Shown here: piece after piece, positions 52,147-62,518 of the stretch
Numbering within the stretch: the stretch's first letter is position 1
Layout: each line of letters opens with the position of its first letter
Source: Serratia ureilytica
GTDB taxonomy: Bacteria; Pseudomonadota; Gammaproteobacteria; Enterobacterales; Enterobacteriaceae
Assembly: GCF_013375155.1 (NCBI RefSeq)
Contig: NZ_JABXOF010000003.1
Location: 434,001-498,000, forward strand
DNA: 64,000 nt
Direction of reading: 5' to 3'
Notes under the pieces: model-generated
Told to the model about the DNA's origin: nothing
The model's database searches: none
What the model saw: the letters and a program-made list of their open reading frames with translations, nothing else
Made by a program: the position numbers and the translations under genes

Positions 52147-52179
52147 TAACATCAGACCCAACTCTACCAGGAGAAAACC

Positions 52180-53187
52180 ATGAATAAGACCAAGATAGCG
52201 TTGTTTGCCTCTGCCATGCTGTTCGGCAGCCTGTCGGCGGCTCAGGCCGCCCCGGTTAAAATCGCGGTATTGATGTACGGCAACAAAGCCGAGTTCGTGC
52301 AATTGATGGAAAGGTTCGGCAAGGAACACCCGGCGGTGAAAAGCGGCGAAGCCGTACTGACTTTCTACGATGGGCGTTATGATGCATCGGTGCAAAACGA
52401 TCAGGCCGCCACCGCTATCCAGACGCGCGCCGATGCCATTATCGTCAACCCGATGGATTTTGAGGCCAATATCGATATCGTCACCAATGCCAACGAAGCC
52501 AAAATCCCGGTGGTGGTCACCAACGCGCGCCTGAACACGGACGCGATGACGTCTGAAGTGGTGTCTAATGACGAGCTGGGCGGGTATCTGGAAGCCAAAG
52601 CCGTACTGGACAAACTCGACTGCAAGAACCAGAAGGTGAACGTGGTGATTATCGAAGGCCCGAAAGGCGGCAGCGGCGAGATCCAGCGCGGCAAGGGCAA
52701 TGATAAAGCGATTGCCGAGTGCGGCGCCGGCCAGGTGACCGTGCTTGAACGTAAAACGGCCAACTGGTCACGCGCTGAAGCGCAGCCGCTGATGGAAAAC
52801 TGGCTGCAGAAACACCGGGGCAAAATCAACGGCGTGATTGGCCAGAACGACGAGATGGCGCTGGGCGCCATCGAAGCGATTAAAGGGGCCGGCCTGAACG
52901 TGAAAGACTTTGCCATTGCGGGCGTCGACGGCGTTTCCGACGCGATTCATGCGGTGCAGGCCGGTGAAATGGTCTCTATCCTGCAAGATGCCAAAGGCCA
53001 GATGCAGGGTTCCATCGACGTCGCGCTGCGCGCCGTGAAAGGGGAAAGTTATCAACCACAGTCGGATATCTGGAAACAGTACGCCAAAGATCTGAAATGG
53101 GAGGGCGGCACGCAGAAGCATTATTATATTCCGTGGACCGTCGTCACCCCAGAGAATGCCCAGCAACTGTTGGACGCGCGCAAGTAA
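52180..53187 (+). CDS. Periplasmic sugar-binding protein of the ABC transporter
   Basis: 335 residues. Signal peptide about 1-23 (ending AQA). The type I periplasmic-binding fold has IAVLMYGNKAEFV at the start, a QTRADAIIVNPMD ligand-loop region and GVDGVSDAIHAVQAG. It resembles ribose/xylose-type binding proteins; the ligand is probably a pentose or pentitol such as D-lyxose, xylitol or D-arabitol, inferred from its neighbours. AGGAG precedes the ATG. Last gene of the operon. Confidence 0.9.
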   Translation: MNKTKIALFASAMLFGSLSAAQAAPVKIAVLMYGNKAEFVQLMERFGKEHPAVKSGEAVLTFYDGRYDASVQNDQAATAIQTRADAIIVNPMDFEANIDIVTNANEAKIPVVVTNARLNTDAMTSEVVSNDELGGYLEAKAVLDKLDCKNQKVNVVIIEGPKGGSGEIQRGKGNDKAIAECGAGQVTVLERKTANWSRAEAQPLMENWLQKHRGKINGVIGQNDEMALGAIEAIKGAGLNVKDFAIAGVDGVSDAIHAVQAGEMVSILQDAKGQMQGSIDVALRAVKGESYQPQSDIWKQYAKDLKWEGGTQKHYYIPWTVVTPENAQQLLDARK

Positions 53188-53195
53188 TGTCCGGC

Positions 53196-53218
53196 GCCCC
53201 CTGCACTCAGGGGGCCTT
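53196..53218 (+). terminator. Terminator of the pentitol operon
   Basis: GCCCCCTG and CAGGGGGC form an 8-bp stem with loop CACT, followed by CTTTG. Confidence 0.7.
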
Positions 53219-53240
53219 TGCTCCGAAGCTTGCCGCAGGC

Positions 53241-53270
53241 AAAAAAAAAGCCAGCACGGAGGGGCTGGCT
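53241..53270 (-). terminator. Terminator of the TetR gene
   Basis: On the minus strand AGCCAGC and GCTGGCT form a stem with an eight-base loop and are followed by nine T. Confidence 0.85.
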
Positions 53271-53330
53271 AAAAAGTTCTTCGAGGGAATATCTTGTGCG
53301 ATAAACATACGCCTTTCGCCGCACGCTTTA

Positions 53331-53894
53331 CTAGCTATCAGTGCGATAGGCGCTGCCCGTTAAAATCAACGCCTGCATATCGGCGAACATCGTTTCCCAT
53401 TCCGCCTGGCCGATATCCATCAAACCGAAATAACGCAGCATAAAGGCGCCTTCGGTGGCCAGAAACGCCAGCCGCGCGCGCTTACCCTCTTCGGTAGTCA
53501 AATCCAGCCCGGCGATGCGGCTGCGATACCATTCGCGCGTGCTCGCCAGATGCTCCGGCGTTTGAATCAGCGTCGCCATCAACCCGGCGGCCTTGGCGCT
53601 GGCGGTCTGATCCGAACTTTGGGTAGCCAACATATGCGCCCGCACGCTGGTCTGCGGCGAAGGATCGTCGCCGGCGATAGCGGCGAACAGCGTCTCGTAG
53701 GCACTGCCCCAGCGATCGAACATCGCGTCAATCAGGGCGTCTTTGCTGCCGAAGCAATACTGCACCCCGCCCTTGGAGATCCCCATCGCTTTGGCGACGG
53801 CGTCGATGGTTAAACCGGCGGCGCCCTGGGTGGCGACGATCTCTTCGGCGGTGTCCAAAACCTTGTCGCGATCGATGCTGCGTTGACGTCCCAT
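53331..53894 (-). CDS. TetR-family repressor of the adjacent efflux gene
   Basis: 187 residues. The N-terminal helix-turn-helix (about 25-55) is LTIDAVAKAMGISKGGVQYCF; the rest is a helical ligand domain. Divergent from the DHA2 transporter gene, with a palindrome between them. It resembles the SmvR-SmvA arrangement known in other enterobacteria; by inference it represses the pump and is released by cationic drugs or biocides. Confidence 0.88.
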   Translation of the reverse strand: MGRQRSIDRDKVLDTAEEIVATQGAAGLTIDAVAKAMGISKGGVQYCFGSKDALIDAMFDRWGSAYETLFAAIAGDDPSPQTSVRAHMLATQSSDQTASAKAAGLMATLIQTPEHLASTREWYRSRIAGLDLTTEEGKRARLAFLATEGAFMLRYFGLMDIGQAEWETMFADMQALILTGSAYRTDS

Positions 53895-53913
53895 TAAGAA
53901 ACCCTTCTTTTCA

Positions 53914-53925
53914 ATACGAACGTAT
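53914..53925. promoter_or_regulatory. Candidate TetR operator
   Basis: ATACG-AA-CGTAT, a near-perfect 12-base palindrome 20 bases before the TetR start and about 97 bases before the transporter start. The AT-rich stretch just after it (TATATATTAT) could be a -10 region. Confidence 0.5.
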
Positions 53926-54021
53926 GGATATATATTATCACCAGTATACCACCCGGCATCGCCGGAGGGTTACCGCAATGGCGGCGCCTTCGCGTCGCCC
54001 ACGTAAACTGGATTATGACTT

Positions 54022-55494
54022 ATGTACGCCAAGAACCGCTGGTTGATCCTGACGATGGTCGCCAGCGCCCTTTTCCTGATTGTTATCGACATGACGGTGC
54101 TCTATACCGCTCTGCCACGTTTAACCCAGGCGCTGGACGCCAGCGCCTCGCAAAAACTCTGGATCGTCAACGCCTACCCGCTGGTGGTCGCCGGGCTGCT
54201 GCCCGGCGCCGGCATGCTGAGCGATCGCGTCGGCCATAAGCGGCTGTTTCTCGCCGGGCTGCCGGTGTTTGCCGTCGCTTCGCTGTGCGCCGCCTTTTCG
54301 CCCACCGCCGAATGGCTGATCGCCGCACGGGTGTTCCTCGCCGTTGGCGCAGCAATGATGATGCCCGCCACGCTGTCCATCGTGCGCCACGTCTTTACCG
54401 ACGAACGCGAACGCGCGCTGGCGATCGGCATCTGGGCCTCGGTGGCCTCGGGCGGCGCGGCCATCGGCCCGGTGGTCGGCGGCCTGCTGCTGGAGTATTT
54501 CTGGTGGGGATCGGTGTTCCTGATCAACGTACCGGTGGTGTTGCTGGTCTGGCCGCTGGCGTGGAAACTGATCCCCCGCTGCGGCGGCGATAACCCGCGC
54601 CCCGCCGATATCGTCGGCTCGGTGCAGATCATGATCGGTCTGGTCGGCGCTATCTATGCGCTGAAGGAACTGAGTAAGCCGGCGCCTGACGTCAGCGCGT
54701 TGCTCGCAGCGGCCCTGATCGGCATCCTGTTCCTGGCGCTGTTCGTGCGTCGCCAGCAGCGCAGCGCCCACCCGATGATCGATTTCTCCCTGTTCCGCAA
54801 CCGGCTGTTCGCCGGCGGCATCGGCGTGGCGCTGCTGTCGATGGTGGCCCTGATCGGCGTCGAGCTGGTGCTCAGCCAACGCCTGCAGCTGGTGCTCGGC
54901 CTCAGTCCGCTGCAGGCGGCGCTGTTCATCTTGCCGATCCCGCTGGCCTCGGCGCTGGCGGGGCCGATGGCCGGTTTACTGTTGCCGCGCTATGGCGAAC
55001 GCAGCATCATCCTCGGCGGTTTCGCCCTGACCGCCTTCGGCATCGCCGGCCTCGCCCTGTTGTATCAAAGCAGCATAGCGCTGCAGCTGGTGAGCCTGGC
55101 GTTGGTGGGCTTTGGTCTCGGCGGCGTGATCACCGCCGCGTCCACCGCCATCATGCTGAACGCGCCGGAGGAGAAATCCGGTATGGCGGCCTCTATCGAA
55201 GACGTCTCCTACGAGCTGGGCGGCGTACTGGGCGTGACGTTGCTCGGCGGGCTGATGACGGCGGTCTACAGCCATAGTCTGGCGCTGCCGGCGGAGCTGC
55301 CGGTCAGCGAGTTGGCCTACGACAGCATCGACGAGGCGTTGCGCCTGGCGGCCGGGATGGCGGCCGATCGCGCGCAGCAGCTGACGCAGTTGGCGCGTTT
55401 GGCCTTCGATCGCGCGTTTATCATGGTGCTGATCGCCGCCGCGCTGTTAATGGCGCTGGGCGCCGGCGTGGTAAAACTGGCGCTGCGCAAGTAA
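54022..55494 (+). CDS. DHA2-family MFS drug efflux transporter (SmvA-like)
   Basis: 490 residues, about 14 membrane segments. The family motif near the first helices is IDMTVLYTALPRLT, the loop motif is GMLSDRVGHKRLFL, and motif C-like GGAAIGPVVGGLLL is present. Similar in length and motifs to SmvA, which exports quaternary ammonium compounds, methyl viologen and acriflavine. Its substrate range is inferred only. Divergent TetR regulator. Confidence 0.88.
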   Translation: MYAKNRWLILTMVASALFLIVIDMTVLYTALPRLTQALDASASQKLWIVNAYPLVVAGLLPGAGMLSDRVGHKRLFLAGLPVFAVASLCAAFSPTAEWLIAARVFLAVGAAMMMPATLSIVRHVFTDERERALAIGIWASVASGGAAIGPVVGGLLLEYFWWGSVFLINVPVVLLVWPLAWKLIPRCGGDNPRPADIVGSVQIMIGLVGAIYALKELSKPAPDVSALLAAALIGILFLALFVRRQQRSAHPMIDFSLFRNRLFAGGIGVALLSMVALIGVELVLSQRLQLVLGLSPLQAALFILPIPLASALAGPMAGLLLPRYGERSIILGGFALTAFGIAGLALLYQSSIALQLVSLALVGFGLGGVITAASTAIMLNAPEEKSGMAASIEDVSYELGGVLGVTLLGGLMTAVYSHSLALPAELPVSELAYDSIDEALRLAAGMAADRAQQLTQLARLAFDRAFIMVLIAAALLMALGAGVVKLALRK

Positions 55495-55694
55495 CCGATA
55501 AAAGCGACTTTTTTCGCCTGCGGATCCTGCGTAAACTGATTCGGCAATTTGCTCGACGGATTTATCGTCATCGGTTTGAGCGATGGCAATGATGCCTGTT
55601 ATCGTGTTTAACCCTGCGATAAATCCGGTTACTGTAACAGCTATGGAAATTGATTCTGTCTACCCTTGGAACGAATAATCAGGAGAAGATTATT

Positions 55695-56186
55695 ATGGCA
55701 ACGGCGAAGAAAGCAGCGAAAACCCATATCGGCCTCGACAGTAAACAATCGGCAAAACTCGCCGAAGCGCTAAATGCGCTGTTGGCGAATTATCAGGTGC
55801 TGTATATGAACGTGCGCGGCTATCACTGGAATATTACCGGCCCGCAATTCTTTGAGCTGCACGCGAAATTCGAAGAAACTTACAACGATCTGCTGACCAA
55901 GGTGGATGAGCTGGCGGAACGCATTCTGACGCTGGGCTCGCAGCCGCGCCACGCTTACAGCGACTATCTGAAAACCGCCGATATCAAGGAACACACCAAT
56001 GTGACCGATGATAAGGGCACGCTGCGCGGCCTGTTGGAAGGGTATTCAATCTTGCTGCAACAGCAGCGTGAACTGCTGACGGTCGCGGCGGACGCCGGCG
56101 ACGAAGGCACCGCGTCGCTGATGAGCGATTACATCAAAGAGCAGGAAAAACAGGTCTGGATGCTCAACGCCTACCTCGGCAAATAA
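55695..56186 (+). CDS. Dps-family ferritin-like protein
   Basis: 163 residues from the ATG at 55695 (AGGAG upstream); an ATG at 55650 would add 15. The Dps ferroxidase ligands fit the standard spacing: His44, His56, Asp71 and Glu75. It resembles Dps/MrgA proteins of other bacteria more than E. coli Dps. It should oxidise and store iron using peroxide and protect DNA. The Lys-rich N-terminus (MATAKKAAK) could help DNA binding. Monocistronic. Confidence 0.9.
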   Translation: MATAKKAAKTHIGLDSKQSAKLAEALNALLANYQVLYMNVRGYHWNITGPQFFELHAKFEETYNDLLTKVDELAERILTLGSQPRHAYSDYLKTADIKEHTNVTDDKGTLRGLLEGYSILLQQQRELLTVAADAGDEGTASLMSDYIKEQEKQVWMLNAYLGK

Positions 56187-56202
56187 ACCCAGGCGCCATA
56201 AC

Positions 56203-56228
56203 AAAACAGTCCCTCACGGGACTGTTTT
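56203..56228. terminator. Terminator between the dps-like gene and yciY
   Basis: AAAACAGTCCC and GGGACTGTTTT form an 11-bp stem with a TCAC loop. Symmetric enough to serve both convergent genes. Confidence 0.88.
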
Positions 56229-56232
56229 CGTT

Positions 56233-56409
56233 TTACCACTCGCAGGATACCGCAAACAGCAGCGCGCGCCGATGCTGATCGTCCAGGCGACGGCGCACCC
56301 GGATAATATGGCGATTGCTGCAAGACTGGCGCTCCAGCCAACGATGCCGACGGCGTTGGCTCTGCCGCAACATTCGCCAACGGCCCACTTCATTTCTACT
56401 GCGTCTCAT
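56233..56409 (-). CDS. yciY: Small basic protein YciY
   Basis: 58 residues, strongly basic. It matches E. coli YciY (57 residues) in the N-terminal RSRNEVGRWRM pattern, the following Arg-rich helix and the LLFAV ending. ACGGA precedes the ATG at 56409; the longer frame to 56448 has no homology. Function unknown. Conserved position divergent from clsA marks the return to backbone. Confidence 0.8.
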   Translation of the reverse strand: MRRSRNEVGRWRMLRQSQRRRHRWLERQSCSNRHIIRVRRRLDDQHRRALLFAVSCEW

Positions 56410-56651
56410 AATTCCGTCACTCGTTCGTCTAATGCCAACCGCGGGCATTATAGCCCTTTCAGCCCGCGATCCAAGTCGCCGTTATCGGCGACATCGCAGG
56501 CGCCGCGCCGCTAAAAGCCGCCCTTTCGATTTCGGCAAGTGCCTTAACTTCATCATATTTATGTAACATAAGCGCCGATAAAAGGTTTCGCCTTGACCGA
56601 TCTGTGCGTACACTCATCATTGGTGGTTTGCGAACGGGATTTTTCGCCTTT

Positions 56652-58112
56652 ATGACAACATTTTATACCGTAATCAGTTGGCTCATGGTGTTCGGCTACT
56701 GGCTGCTGATCGCCGGCGTGACGATGCGCATTTTGATGAAACGCCGTGCGGTTCCCTCTGCCATGGCCTGGTTGCTGGTTATCTATATTCTGCCGCTGTT
56801 CGGCATCGTCGCCTATTTATCGTTCGGCGAGCTGCATCTGGGCAAGCGCCGGGCCGAGCGCGCCAAGGCCATGTGGCCGTCGACCGCGCGCTGGCTGAAA
56901 GAGCTGAAAGAGAGTCGCCGCATCTTCGCCACCGAATACAGTAAAGTCGCCGAACCGCTGTTCCAGCTGTGCAACCGCCGCCAGGGCATCGACGGCGTCA
57001 AGGGCAACCAGCTGCAGTTGCTCACCACCACCGACGACACGCTGAAAGCGCTGATCCGCGACATCGAGCTGGCGCGCCACAACATCGAAATGGTGTTCTA
57101 TATCTGGCAGCCCGGCGGCCTGGTCGATCAGGTGGCCGAATCGCTGATGGCCGCCGCGCGGCGCGGCGTACACTGCCGTCTGATGCTGGACTCCGCCGGC
57201 AGCCTGCAATTTTTCCGCAGCCCCTACCCGGCGATGATGCGCAACGCCGGCATCGAAGTGGTCGAAGCGCTGAAGGTCAACCTGCTGCGCGTATTCCTGC
57301 GCCGCATGGATCTGCGCCAGCACCGCAAGGTGGTGCTGATCGACAACTACATCGCCTATACCGGCAGCATGAACATGGTCGATCCGCGCTATTTCAAACA
57401 GGATGCGGGCGTCGGTCAATGGATCGATCTGATGGCGCGCATGGAAGGCCCGGTGGCCACCACCATGGGCATCGTCTATGCCTGCGACTGGGAAATTGAA
57501 ACCGGCAAGCGCATTCTGCCGCCGCCGCCGGACGTCAACATCATGCCGTTCGAGCAGGAAAGCGGCCACACCATTCAGGTGATCGCCTCCGGCCCCGGCT
57601 TCCCCGAGGAAATGATCCACCAGGCGCTGCTGACCGCGGTTTATTCCGCGCGCGAACAGCTGATCATGACCACGCCGTACTTCGTGCCGAGCGACGATCT
57701 GCTGCACGCCATCTGCACCGCCGCTTTGCGCGGCGTCGAGGTCAGCATCATCGTGCCGCGCGACAACGATTCGATGATGGTGCGCTGGGCCAGCCGGGCG
57801 TTCTTCTCCGAGCTGCTGGAAGCCGGCGTGAAAATCTATCAGTTCGAAGGCGGCCTGCTGCATACCAAGAGCGTGCTGGTCGACGGCCAGCTCAGCCTGG
57901 TCGGCACCGTCAATCTGGATATGCGCAGCCTGTGGCTGAATTTCGAAATCACCCTGGTGATCGACGACGACGGCTTCGGCAGCGATCTGGCCTGCGTGCA
58001 GGAAGATTACATCGCTCGCTCCAAGCTGCTGAACGGCAAAGAGTGGCTGAAGCGGCCGTTCTGGCACCGCCTGGTCGAGCGCCTGTTCTACTTTTTCAGC
58101 CCGTTGCTGTAA
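56652..58112 (+). CDS. clsA: Cardiolipin synthase A
   Basis: 486 residues, the exact E. coli length, from the ATG at 56652 (an earlier ATG at 56604 adds 16). Two N-terminal membrane helices (about 5-25 and 35-58) precede two phospholipase D domains with HKD motifs (HRKVVLID near 224, HTKSVLVD near 404). It condenses two phosphatidylglycerols into cardiolipin in the inner membrane. Confidence 0.97.
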   Translation: MTTFYTVISWLMVFGYWLLIAGVTMRILMKRRAVPSAMAWLLVIYILPLFGIVAYLSFGELHLGKRRAERAKAMWPSTARWLKELKESRRIFATEYSKVAEPLFQLCNRRQGIDGVKGNQLQLLTTTDDTLKALIRDIELARHNIEMVFYIWQPGGLVDQVAESLMAAARRGVHCRLMLDSAGSLQFFRSPYPAMMRNAGIEVVEALKVNLLRVFLRRMDLRQHRKVVLIDNYIAYTGSMNMVDPRYFKQDAGVGQWIDLMARMEGPVATTMGIVYACDWEIETGKRILPPPPDVNIMPFEQESGHTIQVIASGPGFPEEMIHQALLTAVYSAREQLIMTTPYFVPSDDLLHAICTAALRGVEVSIIVPRDNDSMMVRWASRAFFSELLEAGVKIYQFEGGLLHTKSVLVDGQLSLVGTVNLDMRSLWLNFEITLVIDDDGFGSDLACVQEDYIARSKLLNGKEWLKRPFWHRLVERLFYFFSPLL

Positions 58113-58168
58113 AAGCCGCGGCGAGCGTGCTTTAATAGCGCCAAATCATTTGTTATCAGGATTTTTTT

Positions 58169-58492
58169 ATGGATTTGAATAACCGCCTTACCGAAGACGA
58201 AACGCTGGAACAGGCCTACGACATCTTCCTCGAATTGGCCGGCGACAATCTGGATCCGGCGGATATTCTGCTGTTCAATCTGCAGTTTGAAGAGCGCGGC
58301 GGCGCAGAACTGTACGACCCATCCGAAGACTGGAGCGAGCACGTGGATTACGACCTGAACCCGGACTTCTTCGCCGAAGTGGTGATCGGTCTGGCGGACA
58401 GCGACGGCGAGCCGATCAACGACGTATTCGCCCGCGTGCTGATCTGCCGCGAGAAAGACCACAAGCTGTGTCACATTCTGTGGAAAGAGTGA
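58169..58492 (+). CDS. yciU: DUF440 protein YciU
   Basis: 107 residues, highly acidic. The HI1450/YciU family is proposed to mimic double-stranded DNA and bind a nucleic-acid-binding partner. Conserved stretches are [20 protein letters not shown] and [18 protein letters not shown]. It follows clsA after about 55 bases and ends in a terminator before oppF. Confidence 0.92.
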   Translation: MDLNNRLTEDETLEQAYDIFLELAGDNLDPADILLFNLQFEERGGAELYDPSEDWSEHVDYDLNPDFFAEVVIGLADSDGEPINDVFARVLICREKDHKLCHILWKE

Positions 58493-58515
58493 TTCACCGC
58501 TAACGTTTCGGATAA

Positions 58516-58546
58516 AAAAAGCCCCGCTGAATAAGCGGGGCTTTTT
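58516..58546. terminator. Bidirectional terminator between yciU and oppF
   Basis: AAAAAGCCCCGCT and AGCGGGGCTTTTT form a 13-bp stem with a five-base loop and T or A runs on both sides. Confidence 0.93.
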
Positions 58547-58565
58547 GTTGCCGGCTAGCGGCGCA

Positions 58566-59563
58566 TTACAGCGGATCGACCTTCAGGCACGAAACCGCAT
58601 GGCGGAAACTGCCCTCCAGCAGCGGGCGCGTCTTGGCGCACTCCGGCCCGGCGATCGGGCAGCGGGTGCGGAACACGCAGCCGGACGGCGGGTTGATCGG
58701 CGAAGGCAGCTCCCCTTCCAACAGCTGGATCTGCTTTTCCTTCTCCTTGTCCGGATCCGGGATCGGCACCGCCGACATCAGCGCCTTGGTGTAAGGGTGC
58801 TGCGGATTGTGGTACACCTCGTCATAGGTGCCCAGCTCCACCGCATGGCCCAGATACATCACCAGCACGCGATCGGAAATGTGCTTCACCACCGCCAAAT
58901 CGTGGGCGATAAAGATCAATGACAGCCCCATTTCGCGCTGCAGCTGCTGCAGCAGGTTCACCACCTGCGCCTGAATCGACACGTCCAACGCGGAGACCGG
59001 CTCGTCGCAGATCACCAGCTTCGGTTCGAGGATCAGCGCGCGCGCGATGCCGATACGCTGGCACTGGCCGCCGGAGAACTCGTGCGGATAACGGTTGATC
59101 AGATTAGGCAGCAGGCCGACCTTCAGCATCATCGCCTTGACCTTGTCCTTCACTTCCTGACGCGGCATTTTCGGGTAGTAGGTGCGCAGCGGCTCAGCGA
59201 TGATTTCGCCGATGGTCATGCGCGGGTTGAGCGAAGCCAGCGGATCCTGGAAGATCATCTGGATATCGCTGCGGGTTTTGCGCCAGTCGGCGTCGCTCAT
59301 GCCCAGCAGATCTTTACCCAGCCAGGCGACGCGCCCGCTGGTGGCCTTCACCAGGCCGATGATGGCGCGCGCGAAGGTGGATTTGCCGCAGCCGGATTCG
59401 CCGACCACGCCCAGGGTTTCCCCCTCGAACAGCCGCAGCGTAACGCCGTCGACCGCCTTCAGGGTTTTCGGCGGCTGCCAGAACCACTGCTTGTCGTCAT
59501 GAATGTCGAAGTGCACTTTCAGATCGGCCACTTCGAGCAGCACTTTCTTGTCGGTTACCGCTG

Positions 59564-59567
<4 letters not shown>
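58566..59567 (-). CDS. oppF: Oligopeptide ABC transporter ATPase OppF
   Basis: 333 residues. Walker [10 protein letters not shown], signature [15 protein letters not shown], Walker [13 protein letters not shown], and the oligopeptide-transporter C-terminal region with the cysteine motif [14 protein letters not shown], which in relatives can hold an Fe-S cluster. The start overlaps the oppD stop by four bases. Pairs with OppD as the ATPase heterodimer. Confidence 0.97.
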
Positions 59568-60580
<1,013 letters not shown>

Positions 60581-60591
60581 GGTGGCACTCC

Positions 60592-61500
60592 TTAACGATC
60601 TTTCGGGTCGAGGGCGTCACGCAGGCCATCGCCGATAAAGTTGAAACAGAACAGAGTGACTACCAGGAAACCCGCCGGGAACAGCAGCAACCACGGTGAA
60701 ACTTCCATTGAGTTGGCGCCGTCGCTGAGCAATGCGCCCCAGCTGCTCAGCGGCTCCTGCGTGCCCAGCCCCAGGAAGCTGAGGAAGGATTCGAACAGGA
60801 TCATGCTCGGCACCAGCAACGAGGCATACACCACCACCACGCCGAGCACGTTCGGCACGATATGCCGCAGCACGATGTTGCGCGTGGAGACGCCGCACAC
60901 CAGCGCCGCTTCGATGAACTCCTTGCGCTTCAGACCGAGGGTTTGGCCGCGCACGATACGCGCCATGTCCAGCCACGACACCATGCCGATCGCCACGAAG
61001 ATAAGCAGGATATTCTGGCCGAAGAAGGTCACCAGCAGGATCACGAAGAACATGAACGGGAAGGAGTTGAGGATCTCCAGCAGGCGCATCATCACCGAGT
61101 CGATTTTGCCGCCCAGATAGCCGGACATCGCGCCGTACAGGGTGCCGACGATCACCGCCACCAGCGCCGCCGCCACGCCGACCATCAGCGAGATACGCCC
61201 GCCGATCGCCACGCGCACCAGCAGATCGCGCCCGGAGGAATCGGTGCCGAAATAGTGCCCCGATTCAACGCTGGGGGCGGCGGACATCATCGCCCAATCG
61301 GTATCGTCGTAGGCGAATTGCGACAGCATCGGCGCCAGCACCACAAACAGCGTGATCAGCGCCAGGATGAACAGGCTGCTGACCGCCGCGCGGTTGTGCA
61401 TAAAACGCCGACGCGCGTCTTGCCACAAGCTGCGCCCTTCCACTTCCAGCTTCTCGCTGAAGTGTTCCAGAGCTTCGCTGTTCTTTTTAGTCAACATCAT
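60592..61500 (-). CDS. oppC: Oligopeptide ABC transporter permease OppC
   Basis: 302 residues, about six membrane helices. The permease coupling motif lies in the [21 protein letters not shown] region. The N-terminal soluble extension ([18 protein letters not shown]) is typical of OppC. Starts 14 bases after the oppB stop. Confidence 0.96.
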   Translation of the reverse strand: MMLTKKNSEALEHFSEKLEVEGRSLWQDARRRFMHNRAAVSSLFILALITLFVVLAPMLSQFAYDDTDWAMMSAAPSVESGHYFGTDSSGRDLLVRVAIGGRISLMVGVAAALVAVIVGTLYGAMSGYLGGKIDSVMMRLLEILNSFPFMFFVILLVTFFGQNILLIFVAIGMVSWLDMARIVRGQTLGLKRKEFIEAALVCGVSTRNIVLRHIVPNVLGVVVVYASLLVPSMILFESFLSFLGLGTQEPLSSWGALLSDGANSMEVSPWLLLFPAGFLVVTLFCFNFIGDGLRDALDPKDR

Positions 61501-61514
61501 TCGCGTGCTCCAGA

Positions 61515-62435
61515 TTAATAACGGATTTTCGGATCGATGACCGCATACAGCACATCGACGATCGCGTTGAACAGAATGGTCAGAGCGCCCACCAGAATGG
61601 TCAGGCTCAACACCAGGGAGTAGTCGCGGTTCAGCGCGCCGTTAACGAACAACTGGCCGATCCCCGGCAGACCGTAGATGGTTTCGATCACCATCGAGCC
61701 GGTGATGATCCCGACGAACGCCGGGCCCATGTAGGACAGTACCGGCAGCAGCGCCGGCTTCAGCGCGTGGCGGAAAATGATGCGGCGCATCGGCAAACCT
61801 TTGGCGCGCGCGGTGCGAATGAAGTTGGAGTGCAGCACTTCAATCATCGAGCCGCGCGTGATACGGGCGATGCTGGCGATATAGGCCAGCGACAGCGCCA
61901 CCATCGGCAAGATGATGAACTTAGGCGCGCCGCCGTTCCAGCCGCCGCCCGGCAGCCATTTCAACGTAATCGCGAAGATCAGCACCAAGAGCGGCGCCAC
62001 CACGAAACTGGGTATCACCACCCCGGTCATGGCGAACCCCATCACCGTATAGTCCCATTTGGTGTTTTGATTCAACGCCGCGATCACGCCGGCGCTAACG
62101 CCCAGCACCACCGCCAACAGAAACGCGGCCAGACCGAGCTTGGCGGACACCGGGAAAGAACTGGCCACCAAATCGTTGACCGAATAGTCCTTGTATTTAA
62201 AGGACGGGCCGAAGTCTCCCTGCGCAAGCTGCGCCAGATAATGACCGTACTGTTTCCAGATCGGGTCGTTCAAATGGTATTTGGCTTCGATATTCGCCAT
62301 GACTTCCGGCGGTAATGCGCGTTCCCCGGTAAATGGACTGCCGGGCGCGAGGCGCATCATGAAGAATGAGATGGTAATAAGGATAAATAGTGTCGGGATC
62401 GCTTCCAACAAGCGACGAAGTATAAATTTCAGCAT
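61515..62435 (-). CDS. oppB: Oligopeptide ABC transporter permease OppB
   Basis: 306 residues, the E. coli length, six membrane helices. Family N-terminus MLKFILRRLLEAIPTLFILI and coupling loop RTARAKGLPMRRIIFRHALK are present. It is separated from oppA by 83 bases with a stem-loop, which lowers oppBCDF expression relative to the binding protein. Confidence 0.97.
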   Translation of the reverse strand: MLKFILRRLLEAIPTLFILITISFFMMRLAPGSPFTGERALPPEVMANIEAKYHLNDPIWKQYGHYLAQLAQGDFGPSFKYKDYSVNDLVASSFPVSAKLGLAAFLLAVVLGVSAGVIAALNQNTKWDYTVMGFAMTGVVIPSFVVAPLLVLIFAITLKWLPGGGWNGGAPKFIILPMVALSLAYIASIARITRGSMIEVLHSNFIRTARAKGLPMRRIIFRHALKPALLPVLSYMGPAFVGIITGSMVIETIYGLPGIGQLFVNGALNRDYSLVLSLTILVGALTILFNAIVDVLYAVIDPKIRY

Positions 62436-62486
62436 TGCCCTAACCCTGTGCGACAGCCTGATGACGGCTTATTATTCTCAACATGG

Positions 62487-62508
62487 GCCGGCGGCCTGCG
62501 CCGCCGGC
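62487..62508 (-). terminator. oppA-oppB intergenic stem-loop
   Basis: GCCGGCGGC and GCCGCCGGC form a perfect 9-bp GC stem with a four-base loop and no T tract. More likely an mRNA-stabilising or partial terminator element that gives high oppA relative to oppB. Confidence 0.65.
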
Positions 62509-62518
62509 TCTTACCGTA

